A DNA stretch of 64,000 nucleotides from M30B53 sp964600785 (GTDB lineage: Bacteria > Planctomycetota > Planctomycetia > Pirellulales > UBA1268), in the NCBI GenBank assembly GCA_964600785.1, contig CAZRKH010000127.1, forward strand, positions 1 through 64,000. Reading direction: 5' to 3'. This document shows positions 42,763-51,450 of the stretch, one piece after another (position 1 is the first letter of the stretch; every line of letters begins with the position of its first letter). Under the pieces are notes generated by a model that searched no databases, was not told the DNA's origin, and saw only the letters and a list, made by a program, of their open reading frames with translations. Position numbers and translations under genes: made by a program.

Positions 42763-44670
42763 ATGGCAGGCACCCATCGCCCCTTAGTCCGAGCTTTGTT
42801 TCCTGCCGCGAGCCTGTTGGTTGCGGCAGCCGCGTGCCCCGCGGGGTCGGCCTTCGCCGCCGGCCCGACGGTCGAATACGCGATGGGCCTCGAGCCGATC
42901 CAGCGGGGCGTGGAGGTCGACTACGACCGGCTCAGCCCCGATGAATACGCCACCGCTTCAATCAAGATGGAAAAGGGAAAGGGCGGCACCGCCTGGGTGG
43001 TGCGGGCGGCCGACGGACGATTGCTGCGGTCCTTCGCCGACACCGACGGCGACCGGGTCGTCGATCGCTGGAGCTATTACAAGGACGGGATCGAGGTCTA
43101 CCGCGACATCGATTCCGACCACAACTCCAAGGCCGATCAGGCCCGCTGGCTGGGCATGGCCGGCAGCCGCTGGGGGGTCGATGAGAATGAGGACCGCGTG
43201 ATCGAGCGCTGGAAGGCGATCTCCGCGGAAGAGGCGACAGCCGAGGTCGTGCGGTCGATCACCAGTGGTGACTCCGCCGCCTTCTCCCGCCTGCTGCCGA
43301 CCCGCGAGGAACTCGAACAGGCCGGCTTCCGTGGCGGGCGGCTGGAGTCGCTGCTCGGGGGGGTCGAGGAGCCCCGCCGCAGCTTCGCCGCGAAGCCGCC
43401 GAAGGCGGCCTCGCTCGGGCGGCAGGCCCGCTGGAACAACATGCTCGCCCCGATGCCCGGCGTGCTGCCCGCCGACGGAGAGGAGCTGCTCTCCGACATC
43501 AACGCCTACGACAACGTGGTGGCCCTCGTCGATTCCGCGGAGGGGGGCGGCCAGGTCTTCATCGGCTCGCTGCTGAAGTGCGGTGATGCTTGGCGGGTGG
43601 TCGATCTTCCGCAGGTACCCGCGGCCGACGGCGAAATCCGTGAGCCGATGGCGTTTTTCACCCCGCGGCTGCCCCCCTCGGGCATCACCCAGCCGAGTGA
43701 CCGGCTGGCACCGCTGCTGGAGCGGCTGCGGGGCATCGAGTCGAGGCTGGCCGAGGCCGACGCGGCGGGTCGGCCCGCCCTGATCGGCGAGCAGATCGGC
43801 CTGCTCGAGGAGGTGGTGGCCGCGGCCGAGTCCGACGAACGGGCCTTCTGGGTCAAGCAGCTTGCCGAGACGATCGCCGCGGCGGTCCAGGAGGCGGCGG
43901 TGGAGGACGGAATCGAGCGGCTGGAGTCGCTGGCAGCCAGTGTCGCCGATGACGGCATGCTCGAGGCCTTCGTGACATTCCGGCTCGCGTCGGCCCGCTA
44001 TGCCGCCGGCATGACCGCACAGGGGGCCGACGTCGAGGCAGTGCAGTCGGCCTGGCTCGAGGAACTCGCCGAGTTTGTCAAGCAGCATCCCCGCAGCGAG
44101 GATGCCGCCGAGGCGCTTTTGCAGATGGCGATCGCGGATGAGTTTGCCGGGCGGGAGAAGGAGGCGATCGCGTGCTACGAGACGATTACGGCCGACTTTC
44201 CCGAATCCTCGGCGGCCCGCAAGGCGGCCGGCGCCGCCCGTCGCCTGACGAGTGTCGGTACGCAGTTGTCGCTCTCCGGCAAAACGCCCGACGGCCGAGC
44301 TCTCGACAGCGGCCGATTCCGTGGCACGCCGCTGTTGGTGCACTACTGGGCCACCTGGTGCGAGCCCTGCAAGGTTGACATCGCCCGCATCCGTGAACTG
44401 CGGGAGAATTTCGGCCCGCAGCGGTTTTCGGTGATGGGTATTTCCCTCGACACCGACGCCGCCGGGCTGCGTTCCTATCTCTCCTCGAGCCCCCTGGCCT
44501 GGCCCACGCTCCATGAGCCGGGAGGGCTCGACGGTCGCCTCGCCGAGGAACTCGGTGTGCTCACGCTGCCGACGATGATCCTGATCGATGCCGAGGGGGA
44601 GGTGGTCGACCGCAACGTGCTGATCACCGACCTCGAGCGAAAGCTGGGCGGCCTGCTGGATGACAAATAG
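42763..44670 (+). CDS. TlpA-like thioredoxin-domain periplasmic protein
   Basis: The 635-residue protein has a signal peptide (about residues 8-32), a long helical middle with Ala/Glu-rich repeats (tetratricopeptide-like region EDAAEALLQMAIADEFAGREKEAIACYETI around residues 440-475) and a C-terminal thioredoxin/TlpA domain with the redox pair Cys533-Cys536 in WATWCEPCK. It probably acts in thiol redox control outside the cytoplasm. ATG 42763 was chosen because it starts the signal peptide. The upstream frame to 42511 is low-complexity. The middle part has no recognised family, so the exact role is unclear. Confidence 0.8.
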   Translation: MAGTHRPLVRALFPAASLLVAAAACPAGSAFAAGPTVEYAMGLEPIQRGVEVDYDRLSPDEYATASIKMEKGKGGTAWVVRAADGRLLRSFADTDGDRVVDRWSYYKDGIEVYRDIDSDHNSKADQARWLGMAGSRWGVDENEDRVIERWKAISAEEATAEVVRSITSGDSAAFSRLLPTREELEQAGFRGGRLESLLGGVEEPRRSFAAKPPKAASLGRQARWNNMLAPMPGVLPADGEELLSDINAYDNVVALVDSAEGGGQVFIGSLLKCGDAWRVVDLPQVPAADGEIREPMAFFTPRLPPSGITQPSDRLAPLLERLRGIESRLAEADAAGRPALIGEQIGLLEEVVAAAESDERAFWVKQLAETIAAAVQEAAVEDGIERLESLAASVADDGMLEAFVTFRLASARYAAGMTAQGADVEAVQSAWLEELAEFVKQHPRSEDAAEALLQMAIADEFAGREKEAIACYETITADFPESSAARKAAGAARRLTSVGTQLSLSGKTPDGRALDSGRFRGTPLLVHYWATWCEPCKVDIARIRELRENFGPQRFSVMGISLDTDAAGLRSYLSSSPLAWPTLHEPGGLDGRLAEELGVLTLPTMILIDAEGEVVDRNVLITDLERKLGGLLDDK

Positions 44671-44796
44671 GCCCGGACTGGCCCGCCTGGCACACCGCGA
44701 GACTGGCTTTGCTCTCGTCCGCCGGGCCTGCTAGCGTCTTCCACGCTGAATCCCGGGAGACGCCCGGGCCCGCTGGAACGCCCGCTCAGGAAAGCC

Positions 44797-45114
44797 ATGC
44801 CGATCGTGCCGCTGTTGCTGGTCGTCGAGTCGCAGGTGCGGAGCATGAGCCCGCTTTTGTGCGGGCTGGCGGCGGTGCACGTGCTCTGTCTCGCCGCGGC
44901 TTCGCTCGCCCGGCTCGGCGAGGGCACCCGCCACGAGCGGATCGCCCAGGCGGGCTGTCTCGCGGCCCTGGGGGTGATGGGCTGTGTCTGCGGCATGTCG
45001 CTGCGATGCGGCCCCGGCTTTGCCGCCTTCTCGGGTGTCACGCTTGCGGTGATGACGATCGTTGCCGTGGCTGATTTCGGCGCCTCGCCCAAGGCCGCCG
45101 ACGGCGAAGGCTGA
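44797..45114 (+). CDS. Small integral membrane protein, unknown function
   Basis: The 105-residue product has three hydrophobic segments (about residues 3-13 with 18-38, 50-66 and 76-92) and Cys-rich loops (GCLAALGVMGCVCGMSLRC). I recognise no family. An agga sequence lies before the ATG. It follows the TlpA-like gene by 126 nt on the same strand. Co-transcription is possible. Confidence 0.5.
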   Translation: MPIVPLLLVVESQVRSMSPLLCGLAAVHVLCLAAASLARLGEGTRHERIAQAGCLAALGVMGCVCGMSLRCGPGFAAFSGVTLAVMTIVAVADFGASPKAADGEG

Positions 45115-45299
45115 CTGCCCCTCTTGCCCAGACTGCCTACCCGGGCCGCGGTGCCGATGCGGCGGTGGCGCATCCGGTGGAACCGGAAAAAAACATGCCG
45201 TCGTCAGGGCCTCACGGCCGATGAAGGTGGCGGATGGGTCGGCCCTGCCGATCCTGTCGCCAGCGGGTGCAGCGACGTCGCCGTTTGAAGGAGGCATGC

Positions 45300-46265
45300 A
45301 TGTCGATCTCGAAACAGGGTTGGCTCGCCGGGGTGGTCGCGTCGTGGACGCTCGCCTCGGCCGGCTTCGCGGCCGATGACGTCGCCGCGACGGTGGCCGA
45401 ACGGCTCCGTGATTCCGGCCGGCTCAGCGGCTACCGCGTCAACGTCAAGGGCCACGAGGGCACCATCTTCCTCGAGGGTGAGGTTTCAACCGCCCGCGAA
45501 CTCGCCGCGGCGGTGGCGGTTGCCGAGAGCACCCCGGGGGTTGAAAAGGTCGTCAACCGCCTCTCGATGCGAAAAAGCGACCTCGGCCTGCCGGTAAAAT
45601 TCACCCTGCCAGACTCGATGCGAGCGATGTTCGGCGGGCAGAAGCCCCCGGCTGACATCAGCAGGGCTGTCCCGCAGCCGTCGGCTCCGCCGGCCGCGGA
45701 GGGCGAAATCCGTCTCACTCAGGCCACCGAGCAGTCCGCCACGCAGGCCGCCGGTTCGCAGGTGCGTCGTGCTCGACCACGCGGCAACCGTCCCCTTCCA
45801 CTGGCCGCCGCGGGCGGTCGACCGATCCGTCGCGGCCCGCCGCCCCGTGGTGTCGCCGCCTCGGGCTACGTCGGCGGCGAGCACGTCGTGCCGGGGTCGG
45901 AACGGGTGATCGGCGACAGCGGACCGGGCGGCGGGATGGGGGAATATGTCGAGGGCCGTGTCGTGGAAGGTCCTTACGACGGCGGACTCGGCCAGCCGCG
46001 GCCGATGGGCACCGCCGGGGTGGGCATGCCTCCGGTGCCGATGCGGGGTGATGGGCCGAACATGCCCAACTACGCCTGGCCAAGCTACGCCTCCTATCCC
46101 AACTATGCGGCGCTGCAGTATCCGACCCAGTATTCACCCACCGCATGGCCCTACATCGGTCCCTTCTATCCCTATCCGCAGGTGCCGCTCGGCTGGCGGA
46201 AGGTCTCGCTGGAGTGGGACGACGGCTGGTGGTTCCTCGACTTCGACGACCGGCACGGCCACTGA
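45300..46265 (+). CDS. Secreted BON-domain protein with Tyr/Pro-rich C-terminus
   Basis: The 321-residue protein has a signal peptide (residues about 5-25, ending FAA) and a BON domain (about 28-98): GYRVNVKGHEGTIFLEGEVST and AESTPGVEKVVNRLSM. A Gly/Pro/Arg linker follows, and the C-terminus is Tyr/Trp/Pro-rich (NYAWPSYASYPNYAALQYP, then WPYIGPFYPYPQVPLGW) ending WWFLDFDD. I recall this tail as a recurrent planctomycete pattern, but could not check. A strong Shine-Dalgarno (aaggagg) lies before ATG 45300. Likely an envelope structural protein. Confidence 0.75.
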   Translation: MSISKQGWLAGVVASWTLASAGFAADDVAATVAERLRDSGRLSGYRVNVKGHEGTIFLEGEVSTARELAAAVAVAESTPGVEKVVNRLSMRKSDLGLPVKFTLPDSMRAMFGGQKPPADISRAVPQPSAPPAAEGEIRLTQATEQSATQAAGSQVRRARPRGNRPLPLAAAGGRPIRRGPPPRGVAASGYVGGEHVVPGSERVIGDSGPGGGMGEYVEGRVVEGPYDGGLGQPRPMGTAGVGMPPVPMRGDGPNMPNYAWPSYASYPNYAALQYPTQYSPTAWPYIGPFYPYPQVPLGWRKVSLEWDDGWWFLDFDDRHGH

Positions 46266-46374
46266 TCGGCCGGTTTTTCCCGCAGGCCCGCGGGCGACTC
46301 GGGGCCGGCAGCGACACGCGATCTCGAGCAGGCTCGGCGACCGTCACCATCGGGGGGCAGCGGTTGCCGGGCCT

Positions 46375-46442
46375 GCTTGTTTTTCGCGCCGAACACTCCC
46401 CGCGGGGCGTGTTTCCGGCAGAGCCGAAAAATCGACGCAAGC
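46375..46442 (+). promoter_or_regulatory. Large imperfect hairpin between the BON gene and the lipoprotein gene
   Basis: Nested pairs: GCTTG (46375-46379) with CAAGC (46438-46442), TTTTCG with CGAAAA inside, and an inner stem AACACtCCCC-GC-GGGGcGTGTT (46392-46413). The 68-nt structure sits 74 nt before the lipoprotein ATG. It could be a transcription attenuator, RNA-stability element or terminator without U-tract. Only the pairing is direct evidence. Confidence 0.45.
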
Positions 46443-46515
46443 CGCAGACTCGCCGCAGCCGATACCACCGGCAGAGTTTTCCACCCACGGGTATCCTTTT
46501 TTGGGAACTGAAGCC

Positions 46516-47091
46516 ATGAACCACCGCTTCCCGGTTCTGACGGCACTCCTCATCGCCGCCCTCGCCGTCTCGCAGACGGGATGCTTCTGGATCACCGGCC
46601 AAGGTCCCAACCTCGGGCCCCTGGCGATTCCGATCCCGGTGCCGGTGGGCGTGCAGAAGATGCGGGAGGACAAGTTCTGGAACAAGGAACGCTACGGACG
46701 GGCCCCGGTGCTCGGCCCGATTCCGCCCGGTGCCCCCTGTGAGGCGGTCGACGAGCCGAGCGACGACGAGGTCATGCGGGCGCTCGAAAAGGCCCGCGGC
46801 GTGCAGGGCAACTGGCCGTTCCTCTACGAGGTGCAACGCAACAACGTGCGGATCACCAAGTGCAAGATCGCCGACTACATCGACCCGCCGCGGCACTACC
46901 CGATCGTCGGCCCGGCCCAGCAGCACCACGCCCACTACAAGTGCACGGTCTACTTCCAGGAGGTGAAGCGGGTCGGCTGGCCGGTGCCGCACACGCTCGT
47001 CGATGAGGACTGCCGCGAGGTGGTCTACATCGACCACAACCACCTGCACATGGTCGGTGACGTCGACGGCGGCTGTCAGGCCGACTTCTAG
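46516..47091 (+). CDS. Cys/His-rich lipoprotein, planctomycete-type unknown
   Basis: The 191-residue product has a lipoprotein signal peptide with lipobox QTGC (Cys near residue 23). The mature part has no known domain but is rich in conserved-looking Cys and His: CKIADYID, QQHHAHYKCTVYF, EDCREVVYIDHNHLHMVGD. HxH and CxxxD clusters suggest metal binding (inference). It is downstream of the BON gene and upstream of the ExbB/ExbD pair, so it may belong to one envelope module. Confidence 0.6.
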   Translation: MNHRFPVLTALLIAALAVSQTGCFWITGQGPNLGPLAIPIPVPVGVQKMREDKFWNKERYGRAPVLGPIPPGAPCEAVDEPSDDEVMRALEKARGVQGNWPFLYEVQRNNVRITKCKIADYIDPPRHYPIVGPAQQHHAHYKCTVYFQEVKRVGWPVPHTLVDEDCREVVYIDHNHLHMVGDVDGGCQADF

Positions 47092-47328
47092 TGTCCCTTG
47101 GAAAAAGCCTTCCGCCACACCCGGCCCGCAGCACGCCTGCGTGCGGGTCGTGCCGGTTGCGAAAGCAAGGCTGCCCTCGCCGGTGCGACTCGCGTCGGCT
47201 GCGGCCGCTCGCCGATCCCACAGGAGTCGGTCGGTGATACGGCTTGGGAAACGACCGCGCCGCGGGTGCCCGCGGGGCGGCCGGCCGCAGGCGGGCAGGG
47301 ATCGCCCGTTTGAGCGTCAGGGAAAGCG

Positions 47329-48246
47329 ATGACATCGAAGCGAAGCCGTAGCACCGCCCCCCGCGGGTCGGCAGGGCGTTGGTTCGTCGCCGCGGCGGCG
47401 ATCCTCGCGAGTTGGCCGACCGCCGCGATGCCCCAAACGCCCCGTGCCTGGGCCGGGTCGGCCGATGCCGCCACCGATCAGCCGCCCCTGCGAATCGCCC
47501 GCAGCGAGTCTGCGGCCGACGTGGTCGAGGCTCCGGCCGCCGCTGAATCCGTCGGTGCCGCCGACGATGGCAAGCTGATTCCCACCGGCAACCTGCTCGC
47601 GGTGGTCATCGACGGCGGGATCCTGATGGTGCCGCTGTTGGGCTGCTCCTTCGTGCTCGCCGTCTTCGGTATCGAGAGGCTCGTCGCCTTGCGGCGGGGA
47701 CGGGTCGTGCCGCAGCTGTTCGTGGAGCGGTTTCAAGAGCAGCTCGAGGCCGGTGAGCTGTCGCGGGACGAAGCGCTCGACGCCTGCGAGGCCAATCGGA
47801 GCCCGGTCGCCTCGGTCTTCGCGGCGGCGGTTCGTCGCTGGGGCAGGCCCGCGGTGGAGATCGAGCAGGCGGTGATCGATGCGGCCGAGCGGGAAATCAG
47901 TCATCTTGCCCGCTACCGTCGCGTGTTCCATGCGGTGGCCACGGTGGGGCCGCTGCTGGGCCTTCTGGGCACCGTCTTCGGGCTGATCAGGTCGTTCAAC
48001 GACGTGGCCTCCGCCGGCGCGATGGGCCGGCCCGACCTGTTGGCCAAGGGCTTCGGCGAGGCCCTGATCACCACGGCGATGGGCCTGCTCGTGGCGATTC
48101 CAGCGATGATTCTCCATTCGTGGTTCACCAGCCGTGTCGATCGCCTCTCGATGAGATTCGACGAGGCCGCCCAGCGGGTCGTGCACGTCGTCTCGCTCGA
48201 GGCAGCCTCCGAGAACCGCCGTGGCCGAGGGAAGCGGGCCGCCTGA
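47329..48246 (+). CDS. MotA/TolQ/ExbB proton channel protein
   Basis: ExbB-type proteins form a proton-driven motor with ExbD. The 305-residue protein has a signal-like N-terminus (about residues 12-34), a periplasmic Ala-rich linker, membrane helix 1 at about 88-115, a cytoplasmic section (VERFQEQLEAGELSRDEALDACE), and helices 2 and 3 at about 205-270 with the typical VGPLLGLLGTVFGLIRSF and ALITTAMGLLVAIPAMI. It is followed after 27 nt by the ExbD gene. Partner and cargo are unknown, but the gene after ExbD has a TonB-like N-terminus. Confidence 0.9.
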   Translation: MTSKRSRSTAPRGSAGRWFVAAAAILASWPTAAMPQTPRAWAGSADAATDQPPLRIARSESAADVVEAPAAAESVGAADDGKLIPTGNLLAVVIDGGILMVPLLGCSFVLAVFGIERLVALRRGRVVPQLFVERFQEQLEAGELSRDEALDACEANRSPVASVFAAAVRRWGRPAVEIEQAVIDAAEREISHLARYRRVFHAVATVGPLLGLLGTVFGLIRSFNDVASAGAMGRPDLLAKGFGEALITTAMGLLVAIPAMILHSWFTSRVDRLSMRFDEAAQRVVHVVSLEAASENRRGRGKRAA

Positions 48247-48273
48247 TACGAGTTCGCCCCCGGGAGGGGTGCC

Positions 48274-48705
48274 ATGCCGTTTGCACGACTCAGGGACCAC
48301 GAGGAGCCGGCGCCCAATCTCACGCCGATGATCGACGTGGTGCTGGTGCTCACGATCTTCTTCATGTGCGCCACCCGCTTCTCGGGCGATGAGCGGCAGT
48401 TCGACCTCGAACTGCCGAGTGTCTCATCCGCACTGCCGGTGGCGGCGTCCCGGCCGCAGTTGCTGGAGGTCACCGCCGAGGGCGACGTGCGGCTCGCCGG
48501 TGAGGAGATGCCGCTGAAGGACCTGCCGCGACGTCTGACCGAACTGCGAACGGCCCGGCCGGATGTGAGTTTGCTGATCCGGGGTGACCGGGCCGTCTCG
48601 CACGGGCGGATGGCCGAGGTCTACGAGGCCTGCCGTCTGGCCGACATCCGCAGGCTGGGCATCTCCGTGAAGTCGCGGGCCGGCGGGCCGAAAGTGGTTC
48701 GCTAG
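48274..48705 (+). CDS. ExbD/TolR family protein
   Basis: ExbD carries the essential protonatable Asp of the motor. The 143-residue protein has a single membrane helix with NLTPMIDVVLVLTIFFM and Asp21, then a periplasmic domain ending RRLGISVKSR. The pair with ExbB is typical. Distance to the following toroid gene is 86 nt. Confidence 0.92.
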   Translation: MPFARLRDHEEPAPNLTPMIDVVLVLTIFFMCATRFSGDERQFDLELPSVSSALPVAASRPQLLEVTAEGDVRLAGEEMPLKDLPRRLTELRTARPDVSLLIRGDRAVSHGRMAEVYEACRLADIRRLGISVKSRAGGPKVVR

Positions 48706-48791
48706 CGGTTTCTTCCGAAGGGTCGCGGGTTTTTGGTGTTCTCCGGCCCTCGGGGCAGTTCGAGCGAGAGCCGGCGAAGAGGAGTTTCAAG

Positions 48792-50435
48792 GTGCACGGT
48801 GGCTGGATCATCGCGGGGCTGGTGCTGGCAGCGGGACTGATCGCCCTGCTGGCGGTGGCGCAGTCGCGGTGGCTGCAGTCAAACACGCTCAAAAAATGCG
48901 TCGTGCTCTCCGTCGGTGTTCATCTGCTTCTGGCGATGCTTGCCGCGGTGATCGGTTCGATCCGGCCAGCGTCGTGGGGCCGGGCGGAGGAGGGACGCAT
49001 GACGATGGTGATGGTCGTCTCCGACGAGCCGGTCGGACCGATCGAGGCCTCGACCGACGACGCCCCTGCCGCCGCCGCCGAGGAGCCCGAGGCCACGGTC
49101 GAGCGTTCTCCGGATCTCGCCGCGTCCGCCGCGGCGAGCGACTGGGCCGATCCGGCGGCCGAACCGGCCCTGCCCGACGACGAGCCGCTGCCTGAGGACA
49201 CCGCGGAGAACTCCGACGACTCCCGCGATGCAAGCGACATCGTGCCCCTGCTCGAGGCCGCGGTGGCCACGGCGGCCGCCGGGGCGAGCCAAGGCCAGCC
49301 CGCCGTTGCCGATGTCGCCCCTTCGGCGGCCGATGGCTATGCCGACCGCTTCGGTCACCGCAGGGCCGCGGCCGCAGCGGCCCGTGGAGGGTCCCAGCAG
49401 ACCGAACAGGCCGTGCGGGCCGGCCTGGGCTGGCTGGCCCGGGCCCAGTCGGCTGACGGCCGCTGGGATGCCGACCGTCACGGTGGCGGGCTGGAGCGGA
49501 GCCTGCAGGGCCACCACCGCCGCGGTGCCGGCAGCCGCAGTGACCATGGCGTGACCGGGCTGGCCCTGTTGGCGATGCTCGGGGCGGGCAACACCCACCG
49601 CGTGGGCGAGCATGCCGATTCGGTGGACCATGGCCTGCGGTTTCTGCTGGAGCATCAACGAGCCGACGGCTCGCTCGCCGGAGATGCCGAATTCTTCGCA
49701 TCGCTCTACTGCCACGGCATGGCCACGATCGCATTGGCCGAGGCGGCGGCGATGTCCGGCGACGCATCGCTCCTCCCGCCGCTGCGAAAGGCGATCGATT
49801 ACACCCTCTCGATGCAGAGCCCCGCCACGGGTGGCTGGCGATACGCCCGCGGCGATGCCGGCGACACGAGCCAACTCGGCTGGCAGGTGATGGCCCTGCA
49901 CGCAGCGCACGCCGCGGGCATCGGCGGACTCGAGGAGGCCGAGTCGAGGGCCAGGGTGTTCCTGCAGCGGGTCTCTTCCGGGGCCGCCGGCGGGCTGGCT
50001 GCCTACCGGGCCGGCGAGCGGCCGAGCGTGGCGATGACCGCCGAGGCGCTCTTCTGCCGGCTTCTGCTTGGGATTGATGTCCGGCATCCGGCCGTGGCCG
50101 AGGCAATCGAGGTCATCAGCCGCCAGCCTCCCGACCCGGCGCGACCCAATGCCTACACCTGGTACTACGCGACCCTCGCCTCGTTCCATGCCGGCGGCCC
50201 GCAGTGGGAACGGTTCAACCGGCGGATGGTCTCGGCGGTCACGAGCTTGCAGCGTCGGGAGGCCGGCCCGCTCGATGGCAGCTGGGATCCCGACCCGGTG
50301 TGGGGTGGCCACGGGGGCCGTGTCTATTCCACGGCGATGTCGAGCTTGACCCTCGAGGTCTATTACCGCTACCACCCCCTTTGTGCCGCGGAAGCCCGCG
50401 TCGCCTCGGTGATGGACGAACGGGCCCCCGAATGA
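48792..50435 (+). CDS. TonB-like anchored protein with C-terminal prenyltransferase/squalene-oxidase-type alpha-toroid
   Basis: The 547-residue protein starts with two membrane segments (about residues 5-23 and 35-57; the second VVLSVGVHLLLAMLAAVIG looks like a TonB anchor), then an acidic Pro/Ala-rich spacer (about 75-185) and an alpha/alpha-toroid domain with QW-type repeats (about 195-530): DGRWDADRHGG, RADGSLAGD, GGWRYARGDAGDTSQLGWQ and DGSWDPDPVWGGHGG. Such toroids occur in planctomycetes with unknown roles. It starts with GTG. Its position after ExbB/ExbD suggests it is the energised effector (inference). Terpene cyclase activity is not implied. Confidence 0.75.
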   Translation: MHGGWIIAGLVLAAGLIALLAVAQSRWLQSNTLKKCVVLSVGVHLLLAMLAAVIGSIRPASWGRAEEGRMTMVMVVSDEPVGPIEASTDDAPAAAAEEPEATVERSPDLAASAAASDWADPAAEPALPDDEPLPEDTAENSDDSRDASDIVPLLEAAVATAAAGASQGQPAVADVAPSAADGYADRFGHRRAAAAAARGGSQQTEQAVRAGLGWLARAQSADGRWDADRHGGGLERSLQGHHRRGAGSRSDHGVTGLALLAMLGAGNTHRVGEHADSVDHGLRFLLEHQRADGSLAGDAEFFASLYCHGMATIALAEAAAMSGDASLLPPLRKAIDYTLSMQSPATGGWRYARGDAGDTSQLGWQVMALHAAHAAGIGGLEEAESRARVFLQRVSSGAAGGLAAYRAGERPSVAMTAEALFCRLLLGIDVRHPAVAEAIEVISRQPPDPARPNAYTWYYATLASFHAGGPQWERFNRRMVSAVTSLQRREAGPLDGSWDPDPVWGGHGGRVYSTAMSSLTLEVYYRYHPLCAAEARVASVMDERAPE

Positions 50436-50456
50436 GCCAGCGACATCGCTGGCGGT

Positions 50457-50484
50457 TTGACCGGGGTGGACGCGAGACTATACT
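50457..50484 (+). promoter_or_regulatory. Probable sigma-70-type promoter of tatA genes
   Basis: TTGACC (50457-50462) and TATACT (50479-50484) with a 16-nt spacer are close to the housekeeping consensus. CTGTACAG, a perfect 8-bp palindrome, overlaps the -10 edge (50483-50490) and could be an operator. The leader to the first tatA start is about 75 nt. Confidence 0.6.
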
Positions 50485-50566
50485 GTACAGAGTGTAAGTG
50501 CGGCCCCGGGCGTGCTGCCTGCAAAGTGCACTTCGCCACCAGACCCTCCGCAAGGAACCACCGCCC

Positions 50567-50803
50567 GTGACACCGTTTTCCAGCCACCCTGCGACCTTTG
50601 GTCTCGCCGCCTTTGAGCCGATGGTCGCCTTCATGGGCCTCGGCACCGTGGAACTGCTCGTCGTGTCGGGCGTGATTCTCTTGTTGTTTGGCTCGAGGCT
50701 GCCGAGTGTGATGCGGTCGCTCGGCCAGGGTATCGTGGAGTTCAAGCGGGGCGTGCAGGGCATCGAAGAGGATGCCAAACACGAGACCACTCCCCGGGAG
50801 TAA
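50567..50803 (+). CDS. tatA: Twin-arginine translocase subunit TatA-like
   Basis: TatA-type proteins form the channel part of the Tat export system for folded proteins. The 78-residue product has one membrane helix with LGTVELLVVSGVILLLFGSRLP, the following Gly hinge and the amphipathic helix MRSLGQGIVEFKRGVQG. GTG 50567 has aagga 13 nt upstream. An internal start (50621) would give a shorter TatA-like protein. The N-terminus before the helix is longer than usual. Confidence 0.85.
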   Translation: MTPFSSHPATFGLAAFEPMVAFMGLGTVELLVVSGVILLLFGSRLPSVMRSLGQGIVEFKRGVQGIEEDAKHETTPRE

Positions 50804-50823
50804 GAGGCCTCAAAACGACCGTT

Positions 50824-51081
50824 ATGTTCGGCCTTGGACCGCTTGAAATCTGTGTGATCGGCGCGATTGCCGTGATGCTCTACGGCAAGCGTCTGCCGGA
50901 GGTCGGCCGCTCGGTCGGCCAGGGCATCGGCGAGCTACGGCGGTCGATGCAGTCGCTCTCAAAGGAGATGGACATCGCCGGTGCGATCCGTGGCGAGTCC
51001 CCGGCTCCGGCTCGGCCGACCCTCCGGCGGGCCGAGGACGACGAACAGGCTGCCGGGCCGCGGTTCGACCCGCCTGCCTGA
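50824..51081 (+). CDS. Second TatA/TatB-type protein
   Basis: The 85-residue product has a membrane helix (FGLGPLEICVIGAIAVMLYGKRLPEVG) and an amphipathic helix (SVGQGIGELRRSMQSLSKEM), the TatA/B pattern. It lies 21 nt after the first tatA gene, so both are one operon. No tatC is next to them, so it must lie elsewhere. The C-terminus is short, favouring TatA over TatB. Confidence 0.8.
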   Translation: MFGLGPLEICVIGAIAVMLYGKRLPEVGRSVGQGIGELRRSMQSLSKEMDIAGAIRGESPAPARPTLRRAEDDEQAAGPRFDPPA

Positions 51082-51165
51082 GCGACCGGCAGCTCGCGAG
51101 GCCGGCAGACCCGTCCGGGCGGCCGATGGGATTCCGCCGGGGGTGTGTTAGACTTTGGCGAAATA

Positions 51166-51239
51166 GGGCGGCTAGCTCAGTTGGTTAGAGCGCTACGTTC
51201 ACACCGTAGAGGTCACAGGTTCGAATCCTGTGCCGCCCA
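51166..51239 (+). tRNA. tRNA-Val (anticodon CAC)
   Basis: GGGCGGCTAGCTCAGTTGG... folds into a complete cloverleaf: acceptor GGGCGGC/GCCGCCC with A73, anticodon stem CTACG/CGTAG and loop TTCACAC, T loop TTCGAAT. The anticodon is CAC. A TAGACT -10-like hexamer lies at 51149-51154. CCA is not encoded. Confidence 0.97.
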
Positions 51240-51450
51240 TTTCCGGGTGCTGGGTCGGCCGGAAAAGACAGTTTCCGACCCGCAAAGAATGCGGGGTTGT
51301 TGCTCGCTCGGGAGGAACCTGCTACCCTCCCCCAAGTTTGCCGACCTTCGTCTGCACGAGAGTCCGTGGGGCTGCGGCGTGTGCGGTTCGACGAGAGTCG
51401 TCCATGAGTTCTGTTCGAGTCAGCCCCCAGGATCCTGAGGTTTGATTTTT

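Noticed and set aside
45180..45220. Hairpin CCGG-tggaa-CCGG followed by seven A
   Set aside because: On either strand the hairpin and T-run are in the wrong order for an intrinsic terminator.
47092..47328. GC-rich hairpin after the lipoprotein gene
   Set aside because: Stem with bulges and no U-tract; not strong enough to call a terminator. No gene is seen in this gap.
48879..50375. Minus-strand frame of 498 codons
   Set aside because: It is antisense to the toroid gene, which has consistent QW-type repeats.
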